DNA of 64,000 nucleotides from Promethearchaeota archaeon (GTDB lineage Archaea > Asgardarchaeota > Lokiarchaeia > Sigyniarchaeales > SOKP01), in contig JAEOTZ010000071.1 in assembly GCA_016839585.1 (NCBI GenBank), positions 1 through 64,000 of the forward strand, given 5' to 3'. The first letter of the stretch is position 1. The number at the start of each line of letters is the position of its first letter. The notes under the pieces were generated by a model that saw only the letters and a program-made list of their open reading frames with translations, did not search any database and was not told the origin of the DNA. Positions 1-9,627 of the stretch are shown piece after piece. A program made the position numbers and the translations under genes.

Positions 1-1
1 A

Positions 2-754
2 TTTAGAGAATTTTTAAAAAACTCTCAATATGTTGAATCTCATAAAGATTGTGGACGTGTTCAAGATCCATATTCAATTCGATGCATACCCCAAGTCCAT
101 GGTGCTTCTAGAGACGCCTTATCTCATCTCAATGAAAAATTGTTATGTGAATTAAATTCCGTTACTGATAATCCAATAATTTTTAATGAAAATGATACTG
201 TAAGTGGAGGAAATTTTCATGGTCAACCACTTGCTTTACCTTTAGATTATATAAGCTTAGCTGCTTCTGAGCTAGGAAATATTTCTGATCGCAGGACATA
301 TCTCCTATTAGAAGGAAAGTGGGGTTTACCAGCATATCTTATTGAAAGTTCTGGATTAAATTCAGGTTTCATGCTTGTTCAGTATTGTTCAGCGGCTCTT
401 GTAAGTGAAAATAAATCATTTTGTTTTCCAGCTAGTGCTGATAGTATACCTACATCTATGGGACAAGAAGATCACGTAAGTATGGGACCAATTAGTGCTA
501 GAAAGGCTCTTCAAATAATTGAAAATCTTGAAAAAATTTTATCTATAGAATTGTTATGTGCTGCTCAAGCTTTTGATTTTAGAAGACCCTTAAAATCGAG
601 TCGAGTATTAGAGGCTTGTCATAAATTTATTCGTTCAAAAATACACCATTTAACTGAAGATATGGTTTTATCTGAATTTATTGAATCAGCCCATGAAATA
701 ATTAAAAGTAAGGAATTAATAAAAATCATCCAAAGCCAGATAGAGGGGAATTGA
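2..754 (+). CDS. hutH: histidine ammonia-lyase, C-terminal part (5' end outside window)
   Basis: Deaminates L-histidine to urocanate, the first step of histidine degradation, in the cytosol. The frame is open from base 2, so the gene begins upstream and the MIO-forming Ala-Ser-Gly region is not visible. What is visible is the HAL/PAL C-terminal half: the VQDPYSIRCIPQVHGA segment near the window start, then LNSVTDNPI, the FHGQPLA stretch, and SMGQEDHVSMGP, all family signatures. It ends one base before the start of hutI, so the two are almost certainly co-transcribed. The aromatic lyase family also contains phenylalanine and tyrosine lyases; the neighbouring imidazolonepropionase is the reason for choosing histidine. 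No hutU (urocanase) is in the window; it may lie upstream. Confidence 0.95.
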   Translation, partial: FREFLKNSQYVESHKDCGRVQDPYSIRCIPQVHGASRDALSHLNEKLLCELNSVTDNPIIFNENDTVSGGNFHGQPLALPLDYISLAASELGNISDRRTYLLLEGKWGLPAYLIESSGLNSGFMLVQYCSAALVSENKSFCFPASADSIPTSMGQEDHVSMGPISARKALQIIENLEKILSIELLCAAQAFDFRRPLKSSRVLEACHKFIRSKIHHLTEDMVLSEFIESAHEIIKSKELIKIIQSQIEGN

Positions 755-755
755 T

Positions 756-2063
756 TTGTTTGTATCATCAACTTATAAAAAAAAATTAATTAAACAAGAA
801 GATAATCCCGATCTGGTGATATTTAATGCTAACGAACTCATTACTATGAATACTAAATTTGGTGCTCCAAGAATAGGCAAAAATATGTCTGAGTTATCAA
901 TCATTGATAATGGGGCAATAGGAGTAAAAGATGATAGAATTATATACGTGGGGACTACTGATGAATTAATATCGAAATTTTCTCTCAATGAAATAAAGAC
1001 AAAGATTGATGCTAAAAATAAGTTAGTTACACCTGGATTTGTAGATCCTCATACTCATATAATTTTTGATGGTTCAAGAGAAAATGAATTACAAATGAAG
1101 CTTGATGGAAAGTCTTATCTTGAAATACTCCAAGCGGGAGGCGGCATATTAAAAACAGTTCGCGAAACCAGAAAAGCTTCTTTAGAAAAACTAGTAGAAA
1201 ATGGTAAAAAAATTTTAGATAGGATGATGAATTATGGCACAACTACAGTCGAAGCTAAGTCTGGTTATGGTCTGAGTACTGAAAGTGAATTAAAGATATT
1301 AAAAGTTTTACAGATTTTAAATGAGGAACATCCCTTAGATATTGTGTCAACTTTTTTAGGTGCTCATGCAATTCCTATAGAATATAAAGATAATCCTGAT
1401 GATTATGTAGAGTTAATTATTTCAGATATGATACCTAAAATTGTTAAAGAGGGTCTTGCTGAATTTTGTGATGTATTTTGTGAAAAAGGAATCTTTTCAA
1501 TTGAACAATCAAGAAAAATTTTAAAAACGGCATTGAGATATGGCTTAAAACCTCAAATTCATATTGATGAAATTGCTGATTCTAATGGTGCTTTACTTGC
1601 AGCAGAATTAAAAGCAATTCAAACAGGCCATTTGTTAAAATCAAATGATAATGGATTAAAAGCAATGGCAGAAGCGGGAGTTATTGCTACACTTTTACCA
1701 GGAACTCCTTTTTGTTTAATGTTAAAAGAATATGCCCCTGCAAGAAAAATGATAGAATTAGAGATACCTATCGCGCTTGCTACTGATCTTAATCCAAATT
1801 GCTGGACGGAATCAATGCAAATGATCATGACATTAGCGTGTTATCATATGAAACTATCACCAGCAGAAGCACTGACAGCTACTACAATCAATAGTGCTTG
1901 TGCGATTGATAGGCAAGATGAAATAGGAAGTATTGAAGTTGGAAAAAAAGCAGATATAGTAATTTTTGATGTTCCAAATTATAATTTTTTACCCTATCAA
2001 TTCGGTGTAAATTTAGTATCTAAGGTAATTAAAAATGGTAAAATTTTAATTAATAATGATTAA
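756..2063 (+). CDS. hutI: imidazolonepropionase
   Basis: Hydrolyses 4-imidazolone-5-propionate to N-formimino-L-glutamate, the third step of histidine degradation. The 435-residue length is normal for HutI. An amidohydrolase metal motif PGFVDPHTH lies at about residues 92-100, followed by the downstream HAIPIEY, IHIDEIAD and ATDLNPNCW segments that line the metal and substrate site. The start is TTG: a strong ribosome-binding sequence GAGGGG (743-748) lies seven bases upstream and no better ATG exists, and it follows hutH with a one-base gap. It converges on the ftcD gene with only seven bases between stop codons. The call is secure from motifs and context. Confidence 0.96.
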   Translation: MFVSSTYKKKLIKQEDNPDLVIFNANELITMNTKFGAPRIGKNMSELSIIDNGAIGVKDDRIIYVGTTDELISKFSLNEIKTKIDAKNKLVTPGFVDPHTHIIFDGSRENELQMKLDGKSYLEILQAGGGILKTVRETRKASLEKLVENGKKILDRMMNYGTTTVEAKSGYGLSTESELKILKVLQILNEEHPLDIVSTFLGAHAIPIEYKDNPDDYVELIISDMIPKIVKEGLAEFCDVFCEKGIFSIEQSRKILKTALRYGLKPQIHIDEIADSNGALLAAELKAIQTGHLLKSNDNGLKAMAEAGVIATLLPGTPFCLMLKEYAPARKMIELEIPIALATDLNPNCWTESMQMIMTLACYHMKLSPAEALTATTINSACAIDRQDEIGSIEVGKKADIVIFDVPNYNFLPYQFGVNLVSKVIKNGKILINND

Positions 2064-2070
2064 CCAAGTT

Positions 2071-2988
2071 TTAAAAATCAAAATAATGCTCTAATAGATG
2101 CTTCTCTTCTAATTTTTCTGGTTTTTCCAATTGTAAGTAATATTCTAAAGAGTTTAGCACAGCATCTAACGGTAATACGCCAATTAATTCAGATCCAATA
2201 ACAGGAACACCATACCGGGCAGCCTCGATTTTTACAAGTTCCATTTGTCTATAAAGTGGTGTTTTTCTATAATTGATATTACTAATCCCTATCTGTACGT
2301 AATCTCGTTCTGCTAATTCAGTACCCATTGCTTTAATATTGACTAGTCCACCTGAACGTAAATGAATTGCTTTTGCTATTTTTTTTGCAACTTTAATATC
2401 ATTTGTTCCAAGATTAATATTGAAGCTAATCAATGGATATCTAGCACCTGTTATTAATGCTCCAGCAGTTGGATGTAATTCAGATGGACCAAAATCAGGT
2501 TTACGATTTGAATCAGTTTTAATTGCTTCCTTTAATCCTTCATATTCACCAACTCGAATATTATCGATGTTCTTTCTTTCCATTATACGAGCCGATTCTT
2601 CATAAAGATATACTGGTATCCCTTCTTTTGCCATAGCTTTGCCAAATTTTATTGAGAGCTCAATACACTCTTCTATAGACACATTTTGAGCAGGTACAAA
2701 TGGCACTACATCTATGGCTCCAATTCTAGGATGTTGCCCTTTATGTATATTCATATCAATTAGGGTTATAGCTTTTTTAGCAGCAGCTATATTTGCTTCT
2801 AAAACAGCTTCAGGTGTTCCAACAAAGGTAATTACAGCTCTATTGTAATCAGAATCATATTGAATATCAACAATACGAGTGTTCTGTGTATTTTTAATCT
2901 TAGAAACAATTTGTTCAATTTTTTCTCCATCCGTTCCTTCACTAAAATTAGGAACAGATTCTACAATTTTCTTTTTTCTATTTTCCAT
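2071..2988 (-). CDS. ftcD: glutamate formimidoyltransferase (formiminotransferase)
   Basis: Transfers the formimino group of formiminoglutamate to tetrahydrofolate, closing histidine degradation and feeding one-carbon metabolism. The N-terminus VESVPNFSEG and the HRIG-like GQHPRIGAIDVVPFVP segment are hallmarks of the formiminotransferase fold; the GTNDIKVAKKIAKAIHLRSGG stretch is also typical. At 305 residues it is the transferase alone, without the cyclodeaminase domain fused in animals, so a separate cyclodeaminase is expected elsewhere. It starts at ATG and runs convergently to hutI, so it needs its own promoter; the 220 bases before it are AT-rich. The folD gene at 52.5 kb could use the product pool. 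Confidence 0.93.
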   Translation of the reverse strand: MENRKKKIVESVPNFSEGTDGEKIEQIVSKIKNTQNTRIVDIQYDSDYNRAVITFVGTPEAVLEANIAAAKKAITLIDMNIHKGQHPRIGAIDVVPFVPAQNVSIEECIELSIKFGKAMAKEGIPVYLYEESARIMERKNIDNIRVGEYEGLKEAIKTDSNRKPDFGPSELHPTAGALITGARYPLISFNINLGTNDIKVAKKIAKAIHLRSGGLVNIKAMGTELAERDYVQIGISNINYRKTPLYRQMELVKIEAARYGVPVIGSELIGVLPLDAVLNSLEYYLQLEKPEKLEEKHLLEHYFDF

Positions 2989-3211
2989 TTAAATTACCTT
3001 AATAAATATTGTACTAAATTGAATGAAAAATATGTAAATATAATTATATATTTTATCAGTATAAACATATATCTTATCTTACTTACTGCTAGTTGGAGTT
3101 TCTTTTTTTTTAATTTTATTTTAACTTTTATATTTTTTGTCCCTCTTTGGCTTATCTTGTGTTCTTTTTTAAAAAACTTTAAGAAAAAGTAATAATTTTG
3201 AATTTCAATTT

Positions 3212-4258
3212 ATGTCTGAAGTAGAACCTAATAAAGTAATTTTATTTCTAAAAAAGAGAAAACGTATCCTTATTGGCATAATCACAATATTATCAGTAAT
3301 TTTAATGCTTTTTATCGTAGATTTTCCCAAAATTATATTAAAAATTAGGTTAATTGGCTTTTGGGGTACTTTTTTATTTGTTTTAGCTTATTCATTAGCT
3401 TTCTTATTTAGATCTTTAAAATTGAAGCTAACTTTTAAAGGAATTGATAAGAACATAAACTTTAGCACATCATATTTTTCTACGGGTGCTAGTTTTGTTA
3501 TAAATGATTTTACACCTGGTAAATTGGGTGATATAGTAAAAATTTTTATCATTAAAGATCAAGAAAAACTACTATTGAGTGAATCTGTTGCTGGAATTGC
3601 TATAGAGAGAATATTAGACTTAATATTTTTATTTATTATTAGTTGTGGGTCTTTAATTTATCTTTATATAAGTAGTTTTGGAGGAACAGAAAATGTGGAA
3701 ATTTTAGGCCAAGATATTCAGTTTTATTTGATAATAGGAGCGATATTAATAATTGGATTTGTTATTATCTTAATTCTTGTACTTTATAAAACAGAAAGCA
3801 TATTAAAAATAATTAATAAAATATCGGCTAGAGTGGCAAATTATATTGAAAGGTTCTTGGGTAATTTTAAAAGAGGGATGAAGAATTTCAAAAATCACAA
3901 AAAAGAATTTTTATATGTGGTCCTGTTAGGAATCCCAACTTGGATTAGTGATGCTCTCATAATTTCAATATTTTTTTATATATTAGGATACCAACTAAAT
4001 ATATTCTTATTAGTTCTAGCTATGATATTATTGTTTTTTAGTAAGACATTTCCTATTACACCTGGAGGATGGGGAATTTCTGAAAACATTGGTGCTTTAT
4101 TTATTTTCATTTTTTATCCGTCTATACCTTATACTGAAATCTTATCAATATTTATAATTGAACATTTATTTAGAAGCGCATATCTCTTTTTTTATGGTGG
4201 TTTTTCTATACTTCATTATAATGTTAAAATAAAAAGCCCTGATTTAATTACAACCTAA
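3212..4258 (+). CDS. flippase-like / lysylphosphatidylglycerol synthase TM-region membrane protein
   Basis: Polytopic membrane protein of the UPF0104 / LPG_synthase_TM family (348 residues, about 7-8 hydrophobic segments). The diagnostic pieces are TPGKLGDIVKIF near residue 105, an acidic ERILDL helix near 130, and FPITPGGWGISE near residue 285. Family members are found with glycosyltransferases in archaeal surface-glycan loci and are thought to handle or flip lipid-linked intermediates; the substrate is not established. Here the following two genes are a GT-C-like membrane protein and a DPM1-like glycosyltransferase, which fits a lipid-linked sugar role. ATG start; no clear Shine-Dalgarno sequence. 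Confidence 0.85.
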   Translation: MSEVEPNKVILFLKKRKRILIGIITILSVILMLFIVDFPKIILKIRLIGFWGTFLFVLAYSLAFLFRSLKLKLTFKGIDKNINFSTSYFSTGASFVINDFTPGKLGDIVKIFIIKDQEKLLLSESVAGIAIERILDLIFLFIISCGSLIYLYISSFGGTENVEILGQDIQFYLIIGAILIIGFVIILILVLYKTESILKIINKISARVANYIERFLGNFKRGMKNFKNHKKEFLYVVLLGIPTWISDALIISIFFYILGYQLNIFLLVLAMILLFFSKTFPITPGGWGISENIGALFIFIFYPSIPYTEILSIFIIEHLFRSAYLFFYGGFSILHYNVKIKSPDLITT

Positions 4259-4316
4259 ATTTACTCAATAATTACATTTGGAAAAATTTAAAAAACTATC
4301 ATTATGAGTTATAGAT

Positions 4317-5372
4317 ATGGAAGAAATAGAGAAAAAAGTAGAAACTAAGACAAAAAAAAACATCTTAGAAAAAATATTAGATCATAAAGCATTGATCTTT
4401 ATTATTGTTGGTATCATAGCTCGATTTTTAATGTTATTTTATTACTATTATTCTCATATAATATTTTCAGGGCGCTCTTGGGGAGATGTAGAACTAAATT
4501 TTAACAAAAGTATTTATTATCCTCCTCTGGGTACTGCAATGTTAGATCTGTTTAGACTGATATCATTTGGAATTATTGAAGTCTTTGCTTTTTGGGCCTT
4601 TCTCTGGGATTTAGGAACTACCTTAATGTTTTATTTTGTATTAAGAAGTTTTAATATAAAAAATATTAACTATGCATTTGGATTGTTTCTGGTTAATCCG
4701 TTTTACTTTTTACATAATTCATTTAGTTTAGAAAATTGTGGATATCATATAACTGATGCTTTCTTTTTCTTTTTCCTATTTCTAGCATTATTCTTTTATC
4801 CAAGAAAAGAAAATTACGCAAGATATCTATTCTATATATTTTTAGGTATTTCAATGTGTGTAAAATATTACACATTACCCGCTCTAGGATTTTTCTTTTT
4901 AAAGTACCTCTATGAAAGGGATTGGAATGAGTTGAAGCGTTTTATGTTATCTATTGTTCCAATTTTGATTGCTTTTTTAATTGTACCAATATTGTTTATA
5001 GAACCATACTTAAGTGAATTATTAGAATGGTATTCAATAGGAGGGGGGACACCATTATACCTGAGAGTAATCCCTATTGGATTAATAGCACTTCTTTTTA
5101 TAATTTTTAGGCTAAAAAGTTCAGATTATTTTGAAATTATCATTATTTCGATCATTGCAATGGCTTCATTTATGATTTTTAGTTATCCTTATTTAAGATG
5201 GTTTCAAGTAATTATATTTTATGGGATTTTAGTAGAAAGAGATTTCTTCAAATTTGACTTAAACCTTGGAATTGTTAAAAGAACAATAAATGTAAATAAT
5301 CACATATTAACATTTTATTTGTCTTTTGTAGGAGTATTTCTGTCTTACATGTTCATCTTATTTATCTTTTAG
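4317..5372 (+). CDS. polytopic membrane protein, probable GT-C-type glycosyltransferase
   Basis: A 351-residue protein with about nine to ten strongly hydrophobic segments after a charged, Lys/Glu-rich cytosolic N-terminus (residues 1-25). The first extramembrane loop contains GDVELNF followed by YYPPLG, the arrangement of an acidic pair and a Tyr-Pro-Pro segment seen in dolichyl-phosphate-sugar dependent GT-C enzymes (PIG-M / GT87 / GT39-like). It lies 58 bases after the flippase-like gene on the same strand, and a GT2 gene of the Dol-P-Man synthase type converges on it, so the set may make and use a lipid-linked sugar. The exact sugar and family cannot be told from sequence alone. Confidence 0.7.
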   Translation: MEEIEKKVETKTKKNILEKILDHKALIFIIVGIIARFLMLFYYYYSHIIFSGRSWGDVELNFNKSIYYPPLGTAMLDLFRLISFGIIEVFAFWAFLWDLGTTLMFYFVLRSFNIKNINYAFGLFLVNPFYFLHNSFSLENCGYHITDAFFFFFLFLALFFYPRKENYARYLFYIFLGISMCVKYYTLPALGFFFLKYLYERDWNELKRFMLSIVPILIAFLIVPILFIEPYLSELLEWYSIGGGTPLYLRVIPIGLIALLFIIFRLKSSDYFEIIIISIIAMASFMIFSYPYLRWFQVIIFYGILVERDFFKFDLNLGIVKRTINVNNHILTFYLSFVGVFLSYMFILFIF

Positions 5373-5394
5373 AGTTGCTTTTAGTTTAATCCTT

Positions 5395-6165
5395 CTAAAT
5401 AGGAATTTTTTTCTGCAACTTTTTCATAATTTTTTTAAAATGAAACTTATAGATGTTATATATAAATTGGTATAATTTTGAATCGATGAATAATCTATAT
5501 TTTAATAGTACTAAAGCACCTTCAATTCCATCAAAATAATTTATCTTCGCAAACCCATATCTACGAATATTATATCTTATGGGACTTTCCTTTATTTGGT
5601 AACCTTTTAATATAATTTGTGCTGTAATTTCTGGTTCAAATTCAAATTCTCTCGCATTAAGTTTTAAGTCATTTAAAACTTTTTTAGTAAATAATTTATA
5701 ACCTGTTTCCATGTCTGTTAAATTCACATGAAAAAGAAAATTTGTTAATTTGGTAAGTAAAATATTACCTAATAAGTGAGATTTTGACATAATTTTAGGT
5801 TTTGTGAAAAATCTAGAACCATAAACTACCTCAACCTCTTTAGTTAAAATAGGTTCTAAAAGTTTAGGAATATCTGAAGGATAATACTCGAGATCTGCAT
5901 CTTGGATAATAAAAATATCTCCATTCGCATATTTTAATCCTATCCTAATCGCTACACCTTTTCCTTGATTTTCTGGTAATCTAATAAAAGTAACTTTTTT
6001 AGTAACTATCTCTTCTGAGATTATTTCTTTATGATTTATTCTTGAACCATCATCTACCACTATAATTTCGTGATCGATAGGAAAATCTACTTTTAAAAGA
6101 GATTTAATTAATGGTTTAAGTGTTTTTTCTTCATTATAACATGGTATAATAATGCTTAATTTCAA
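5395..6165 (-). CDS. GT2 family glycosyltransferase, dolichol-phosphate mannose synthase-like
   Basis: Cytosolic GT-A glycosyltransferase of family 2, of the DPM1/ALG5 kind that loads a nucleotide sugar onto a polyprenyl phosphate. It begins with SIIIPCYNEE and continues with VVDDGS (nucleotide binding), a QDADLEYYP metal-binding DxD at about residues 93-98, VYGSRFF, and METGYKLF, the last two typical of DPM1/ALG5 enzymes. It has no C-terminal membrane domain (256 residues), so it would act as a soluble or peripheral enzyme. The start is TTG at 6165; an in-frame stop lies three codons upstream and no ATG is available. It converges with the GT-C-like gene. Confidence 0.88.
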   Translation of the reverse strand: MKLSIIIPCYNEEKTLKPLIKSLLKVDFPIDHEIIVVDDGSRINHKEIISEEIVTKKVTFIRLPENQGKGVAIRIGLKYANGDIFIIQDADLEYYPSDIPKLLEPILTKEVEVVYGSRFFTKPKIMSKSHLLGNILLTKLTNFLFHVNLTDMETGYKLFTKKVLNDLKLNAREFEFEPEITAQIILKGYQIKESPIRYNIRRYGFAKINYFDGIEGALVLLKYRLFIDSKLYQFIYNIYKFHFKKIMKKLQKKIPI

Positions 6166-6266
6166 TTTATGTCAATTATTTTTATTTTTCTCTCTTTATT
6201 TAGAAATTAAAAAAGATTTTAAATTTTTATTGATTATGAACCAACCCAATTTCTTAAAATATAATT

Positions 6267-7520
6267 TTATTCTGATATTTGAATGCTACAAGGAAGTAAT
6301 GCAGCTTTTGGTGAATTACCATAAATATTTTCTAAATCTCTTAATAATTTCTCCCAATTATGGTATAACTTTATAGATTTAGGGAAAAAATGGTATAAAT
6401 CTGCTTCGTTTATGTTTGGTGAAAAGAAAAATACTTTTCTCTTTTTTACGAAAACTTTCCAGATTAATCCTTTTTCAAGATTGTTTCCAAAATTATGAAA
6501 TAGTCTAGAACCTGTTTCAGCTAGTAAACTATGATATCCCCTTCCATCATATGATGATGACATCAAAATTATTGCACCATTTTTATCCAAAATTTCTCTA
6601 GGAGCTGTCATTAAAAAATTAAATCCTTTAATTGCTTGATTTAATTCTGAATCTTCAGGATACAAGTTGAAAAAGTATATTTGATTTCCAATAGATATTT
6701 TTGTTTTATAGTATTTTTTAGCTAATTCTATTGCTTTTCTATGAGCTTCCCTAAAATGACCAGAAAATATCCCACAAATTTCACCAATCTCGTTGAGTAT
6801 AACATTAATAGAAAAGTCTAAACCTATAATTTCAACAATATCTTCTATGTCTTCTCTTATCTTTGTAACTTTTCCAATGCCTCCACCGAAGGATCCAAAT
6901 TTAAATCCAGCAGAATGATTAGCTTCAAGAGTTCGTATTCCACATACACCTGGTAGCACAATTTTCGCCCCTCCCCCAAATCCCGCTAGGATATGAGGTA
7001 TAACTCCTCCAATAGCAATTCTTAAATCAGAGTTATAATAAGTTCTATTTACTTCTATTGGTGTTCCAATTTTTGATTCACCTAAATTAATTAAATTTTC
7101 ATAAGGATGATGGTTTTCAATATTAAAATTCTCAACTACATATTTCCCTAATTTTAGGATGCAATCATGTCTATTCATAGGTTTATGAGCACCAATAGCT
7201 AGAAGAATTATAATTTGTTCCTTGGTTATACCAACTTTGTCTAATTCTTCCAATATATGAGGCAGAATTTTGTATACGGGAGTTGTTCTTGTCATATCAT
7301 CCACAACTATAACTACTTTTTCTTTGTTTTTTGCTAATTCCGATAATTTTGGAGTAGCTATAGGATTAAGTATCGAATTTCTAATTTCTTCATTAGTTAA
7401 TTCTGGAGCATCAGCACCTTTCATTTTAAATATACTTATATCCCAAGAATCTGGAAAGGTTAAATCTAAATATTTTGGTTCCCTCCATACTGCCCAAGGT
7501 ACTTTAAAAGCTTTTGTCAT
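6267..7520 (-). CDS. larA: LarA-like lactate racemase family protein (DUF2088)
   Basis: Member of the nickel-pincer LarA superfamily, whose characterised members racemise lactate or related 2-hydroxyacids. Residues 74-81 read DDMTRTTP and residues about 107-114 AIGAHKPM, matching the catalytic-domain motifs; a second signature GGVIPHILAGFGGGAK lies near residues 172-187, followed by an HSAG segment. Length (417) is typical. The family is functionally broad and many archaeal members act on other hydroxyacids, so the substrate is open. The genes for making the pincer cofactor (larB, larC, larE) are not in the window. ATG start; the nearest gene on the same strand is the GT2 gene about 100 bases downstream. 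Confidence 0.85.
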   Translation of the reverse strand: MTKAFKVPWAVWREPKYLDLTFPDSWDISIFKMKGADAPELTNEEIRNSILNPIATPKLSELAKNKEKVVIVVDDMTRTTPVYKILPHILEELDKVGITKEQIIILLAIGAHKPMNRHDCILKLGKYVVENFNIENHHPYENLINLGESKIGTPIEVNRTYYNSDLRIAIGGVIPHILAGFGGGAKIVLPGVCGIRTLEANHSAGFKFGSFGGGIGKVTKIREDIEDIVEIIGLDFSINVILNEIGEICGIFSGHFREAHRKAIELAKKYYKTKISIGNQIYFFNLYPEDSELNQAIKGFNFLMTAPREILDKNGAIILMSSSYDGRGYHSLLAETGSRLFHNFGNNLEKGLIWKVFVKKRKVFFFSPNINEADLYHFFPKSIKLYHNWEKLLRDLENIYGNSPKAALLPCSIQISE

Positions 7521-7632
7521 GGTAATTATATCATCATTTATATTTTTATTTTTGAAAATCTTAATTTGCTATTAATAAAGTTAAATATTGATTATTTTAT
7601 ATGTTTTAAAATAAATTAAATCATAAGATGCT

Positions 7633-8094
7633 ATGATTGACAAAAATGAAAATAGAATTTCTAAGGATGATTATTTTATGAAAATTGCTGAAGTTGTCTC
7701 ACTTAGATCTACTTGTATAAAGAGAAAAGTTGGAGCTGTTTTAGTGAAGGATTCTCACATTTTGTCTACTGGTTATAATGGTGCTCCAGCAGGTCTTAAA
7801 CATTGTACTCATGAAACATGTGTTAGAAAAAATCTAAAAAGTGGTGAAAAGCCGGAATTATGTAGGGGTGTCCATGCTGAGATTAATTGCATCATCCAAG
7901 CTGCGATTCATGGAACTTCAATAAAGGGTGAGACGACAATATATAGTACAACATTTCCTTGTATGAGCTGTTTAAAATTGTTAATTAATGCTGGGATTAA
8001 TAGATTAGTATATAAAGAAGGATATGCTATGGAAAATAAAGTTAAAGAAGATCTTTTAAAGGAATCTAATTTAATCGTACAAAAGTTTCGGTAA
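7633..8094 (+). CDS. dCMP deaminase family protein
   Basis: Zinc-dependent cytidine/deoxycytidylate deaminase that supplies dUMP for thymidylate synthesis. The zinc and catalytic residues are visible: His81-Ala-Glu83 and Cys110-x2-Cys113 (PCMSC). An extra Cys/His group at residues 58-63 and 77 matches the second zinc site of ComEB-type dCMP deaminases. The 153-residue length is normal. ATG start at 7633; it stands alone between divergent larA and convergent pgi-like genes. A run of seven T follows the stop directly (8098-8104). Confidence 0.92.
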   Translation: MIDKNENRISKDDYFMKIAEVVSLRSTCIKRKVGAVLVKDSHILSTGYNGAPAGLKHCTHETCVRKNLKSGEKPELCRGVHAEINCIIQAAIHGTSIKGETTIYSTTFPCMSCLKLLINAGINRLVYKEGYAMENKVKEDLLKESNLIVQKFR

Positions 8095-8097
8095 GTC

Positions 8098-8104
8098 TTT
8101 TTTT
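8098..8104 (+). terminator. T-tract terminator after dCMP deaminase
   Basis: Seven consecutive T three bases after the stop codon at 8094, without a hairpin, as expected for archaeal factor-independent termination. The facing gene on the minus strand ends at 8130. Confidence 0.5.
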
Positions 8105-8129
8105 GTTTGAAGAAAGTTATCAAATTAAC

Positions 8130-9359
8130 TTAAGAATACCATTTTTCCTTAGCTATTCTTCCTCTTATTATTTCTCTTTGTTCAGGTGTAATTTTATCTC
8201 TAAGAGCCTGATTACAAATTTGTTTTCCAATAATGACTTTTGGATTAATTGCCCAATTTACATCAATTAACAAGCAAAGATAGTATACAGATGATAAAAT
8301 AAACGAGATAAGATGCCCCATATTTTGTTCTAAGGGATTATCAATAGAGATCTCGACTGTTGGCACCCCTTGCTGAATTAAAGCTTGAAACGTTGCATCT
8401 GCTTGATAGTTAATAATGGTCTGAGCACTTTGTTCATTAATATATGGAATAGTTGATGTTAAAACAAGATCAGGATTTTCATTTTTTACTGTCCATACTA
8501 TAGGTATCACAATACCTTTAGTTCCACCTAATAAAAATTCTAATACAGAATGTTGACAGATGGGAGCTGATTGATATGTTCCTATCATACCTCTTTCATC
8601 CTTTCCCGTACTTTCAGATACTCCTTGAACCCATAATCCAACACTTCCCTCAAGATTTTTTGAATATGGCATTGAAAATACAACTCTATATCCTTTCCTA
8701 TATAAATTAAAAAGGAATGCTGCAAGTTCTAAGGCAGGATTATTATCATAATTAGAAAAATTATTATACCCCTCTTCTAATCCTTTTAAAAAATTCTTAA
8801 TATTTATACCAGAAACATATGCAGGAACAATACCAACATTTGTAACTGAGCCTGCATAACGACCAGAAAGATCGGGAACATCTAAAATAGGACATTCTAT
8901 TTCTTTTAATATATTATTCATAGTTCCCATTGATGAAAGCCCTAAAAATTTATACCCCCTTCTAACAAAAATCCCAATTGTAGAATTAACATCTAGAGTT
9001 TCTCCACCTCTTGAAATTGGTATTACAACAGAATTTTTAGGCGACGTTTTTTCCAAACAACCTTTCAATTCTACTGCTCTTGAACTTGGAACTGGATATA
9101 TCTTTTTTTTAGATAAATGCTTAAGTGCTAATAATGTTTGTATTGAGCCACCAGTACCTAATACAATTACGTTTTTGATATTTTCACTCAAGAATGGTTT
9201 AGTTATTGTTTTTATCTTATCTATATCCAAATAGGATTTTGTATCGAAGAAAAATGGAGAATCCCACTTATCTTTGTTTTTTTTAATTATGTCCATTGCT
9301 TCTTTTAAAAGTTCATCACTTATTTTTGGATAATATTCTAATTTTAGATTTAAATTCAA
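8130..9359 (-). CDS. SIS-domain phosphoglucose isomerase family protein
   Basis: Probable glucose-6-phosphate isomerase (glucose-6-P to fructose-6-P) of the PGI superfamily with two SIS domains. Visible are GTGGSIQT (sugar-phosphate loop) near residue 69, PISRGGETLD near residue 114, and a second-domain segment GTYQSAPICQHSVLEF with the conserved Gln-His. It is shorter (409) than bacterial PGI (about 450-550) but in the range of archaeal members; a bifunctional phosphomannose/phosphoglucose isomerase is less likely. The start is uncertain: TTG at 9357-9359 is the only standard start, while the frame stays open upstream to about 9430 with plausible coding sequence and no ATG or GTG. Confidence 0.8.
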   Translation of the reverse strand: MNLNLKLEYYPKISDELLKEAMDIIKKNKDKWDSPFFFDTKSYLDIDKIKTITKPFLSENIKNVIVLGTGGSIQTLLALKHLSKKKIYPVPSSRAVELKGCLEKTSPKNSVVIPISRGGETLDVNSTIGIFVRRGYKFLGLSSMGTMNNILKEIECPILDVPDLSGRYAGSVTNVGIVPAYVSGINIKNFLKGLEEGYNNFSNYDNNPALELAAFLFNLYRKGYRVVFSMPYSKNLEGSVGLWVQGVSESTGKDERGMIGTYQSAPICQHSVLEFLLGGTKGIVIPIVWTVKNENPDLVLTSTIPYINEQSAQTIINYQADATFQALIQQGVPTVEISIDNPLEQNMGHLISFILSSVYYLCLLIDVNWAINPKVIIGKQICNQALRDKITPEQREIIRGRIAKEKWYS

Positions 9360-9627
9360 AAAAATTTCACTACCAACTTTAATAGATTTGCTAATAAAAT
9401 TATATAATCCTATTTTATTTTTATTATTTTATTTTTGGAAAAAGAAGATAGATGATCAAACTTAAATTTTCCTTATTATTGTCGTTCTTTACCCATAAAT
9501 TCTCAAAATAAAAATTTAAAAACCAGAACTCTACTTCACTTAAAATATCGAGCTATATAACCTTACTTATATAAGATTCATCTATAAAAATTACACTAAA
9601 AAGTTTTTCTCTTTTATGTGATTTACT

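Noticed and set aside
2860-3192. A 110-codon plus-strand frame overlapping the ftcD start
   Set aside because: Its first third is antisense to ftcD and the rest is very AT-rich with hydrophobic, low-complexity residues. The part after 3010 could encode a two-helix peptide from a TTG start, but there is no ribosome-binding site or recognisable motif.
9566-9575. CTTATATAAG palindrome before radA
   Set aside because: Ten AT-rich bases overlapping a likely TATA element; not enough to call an operator.
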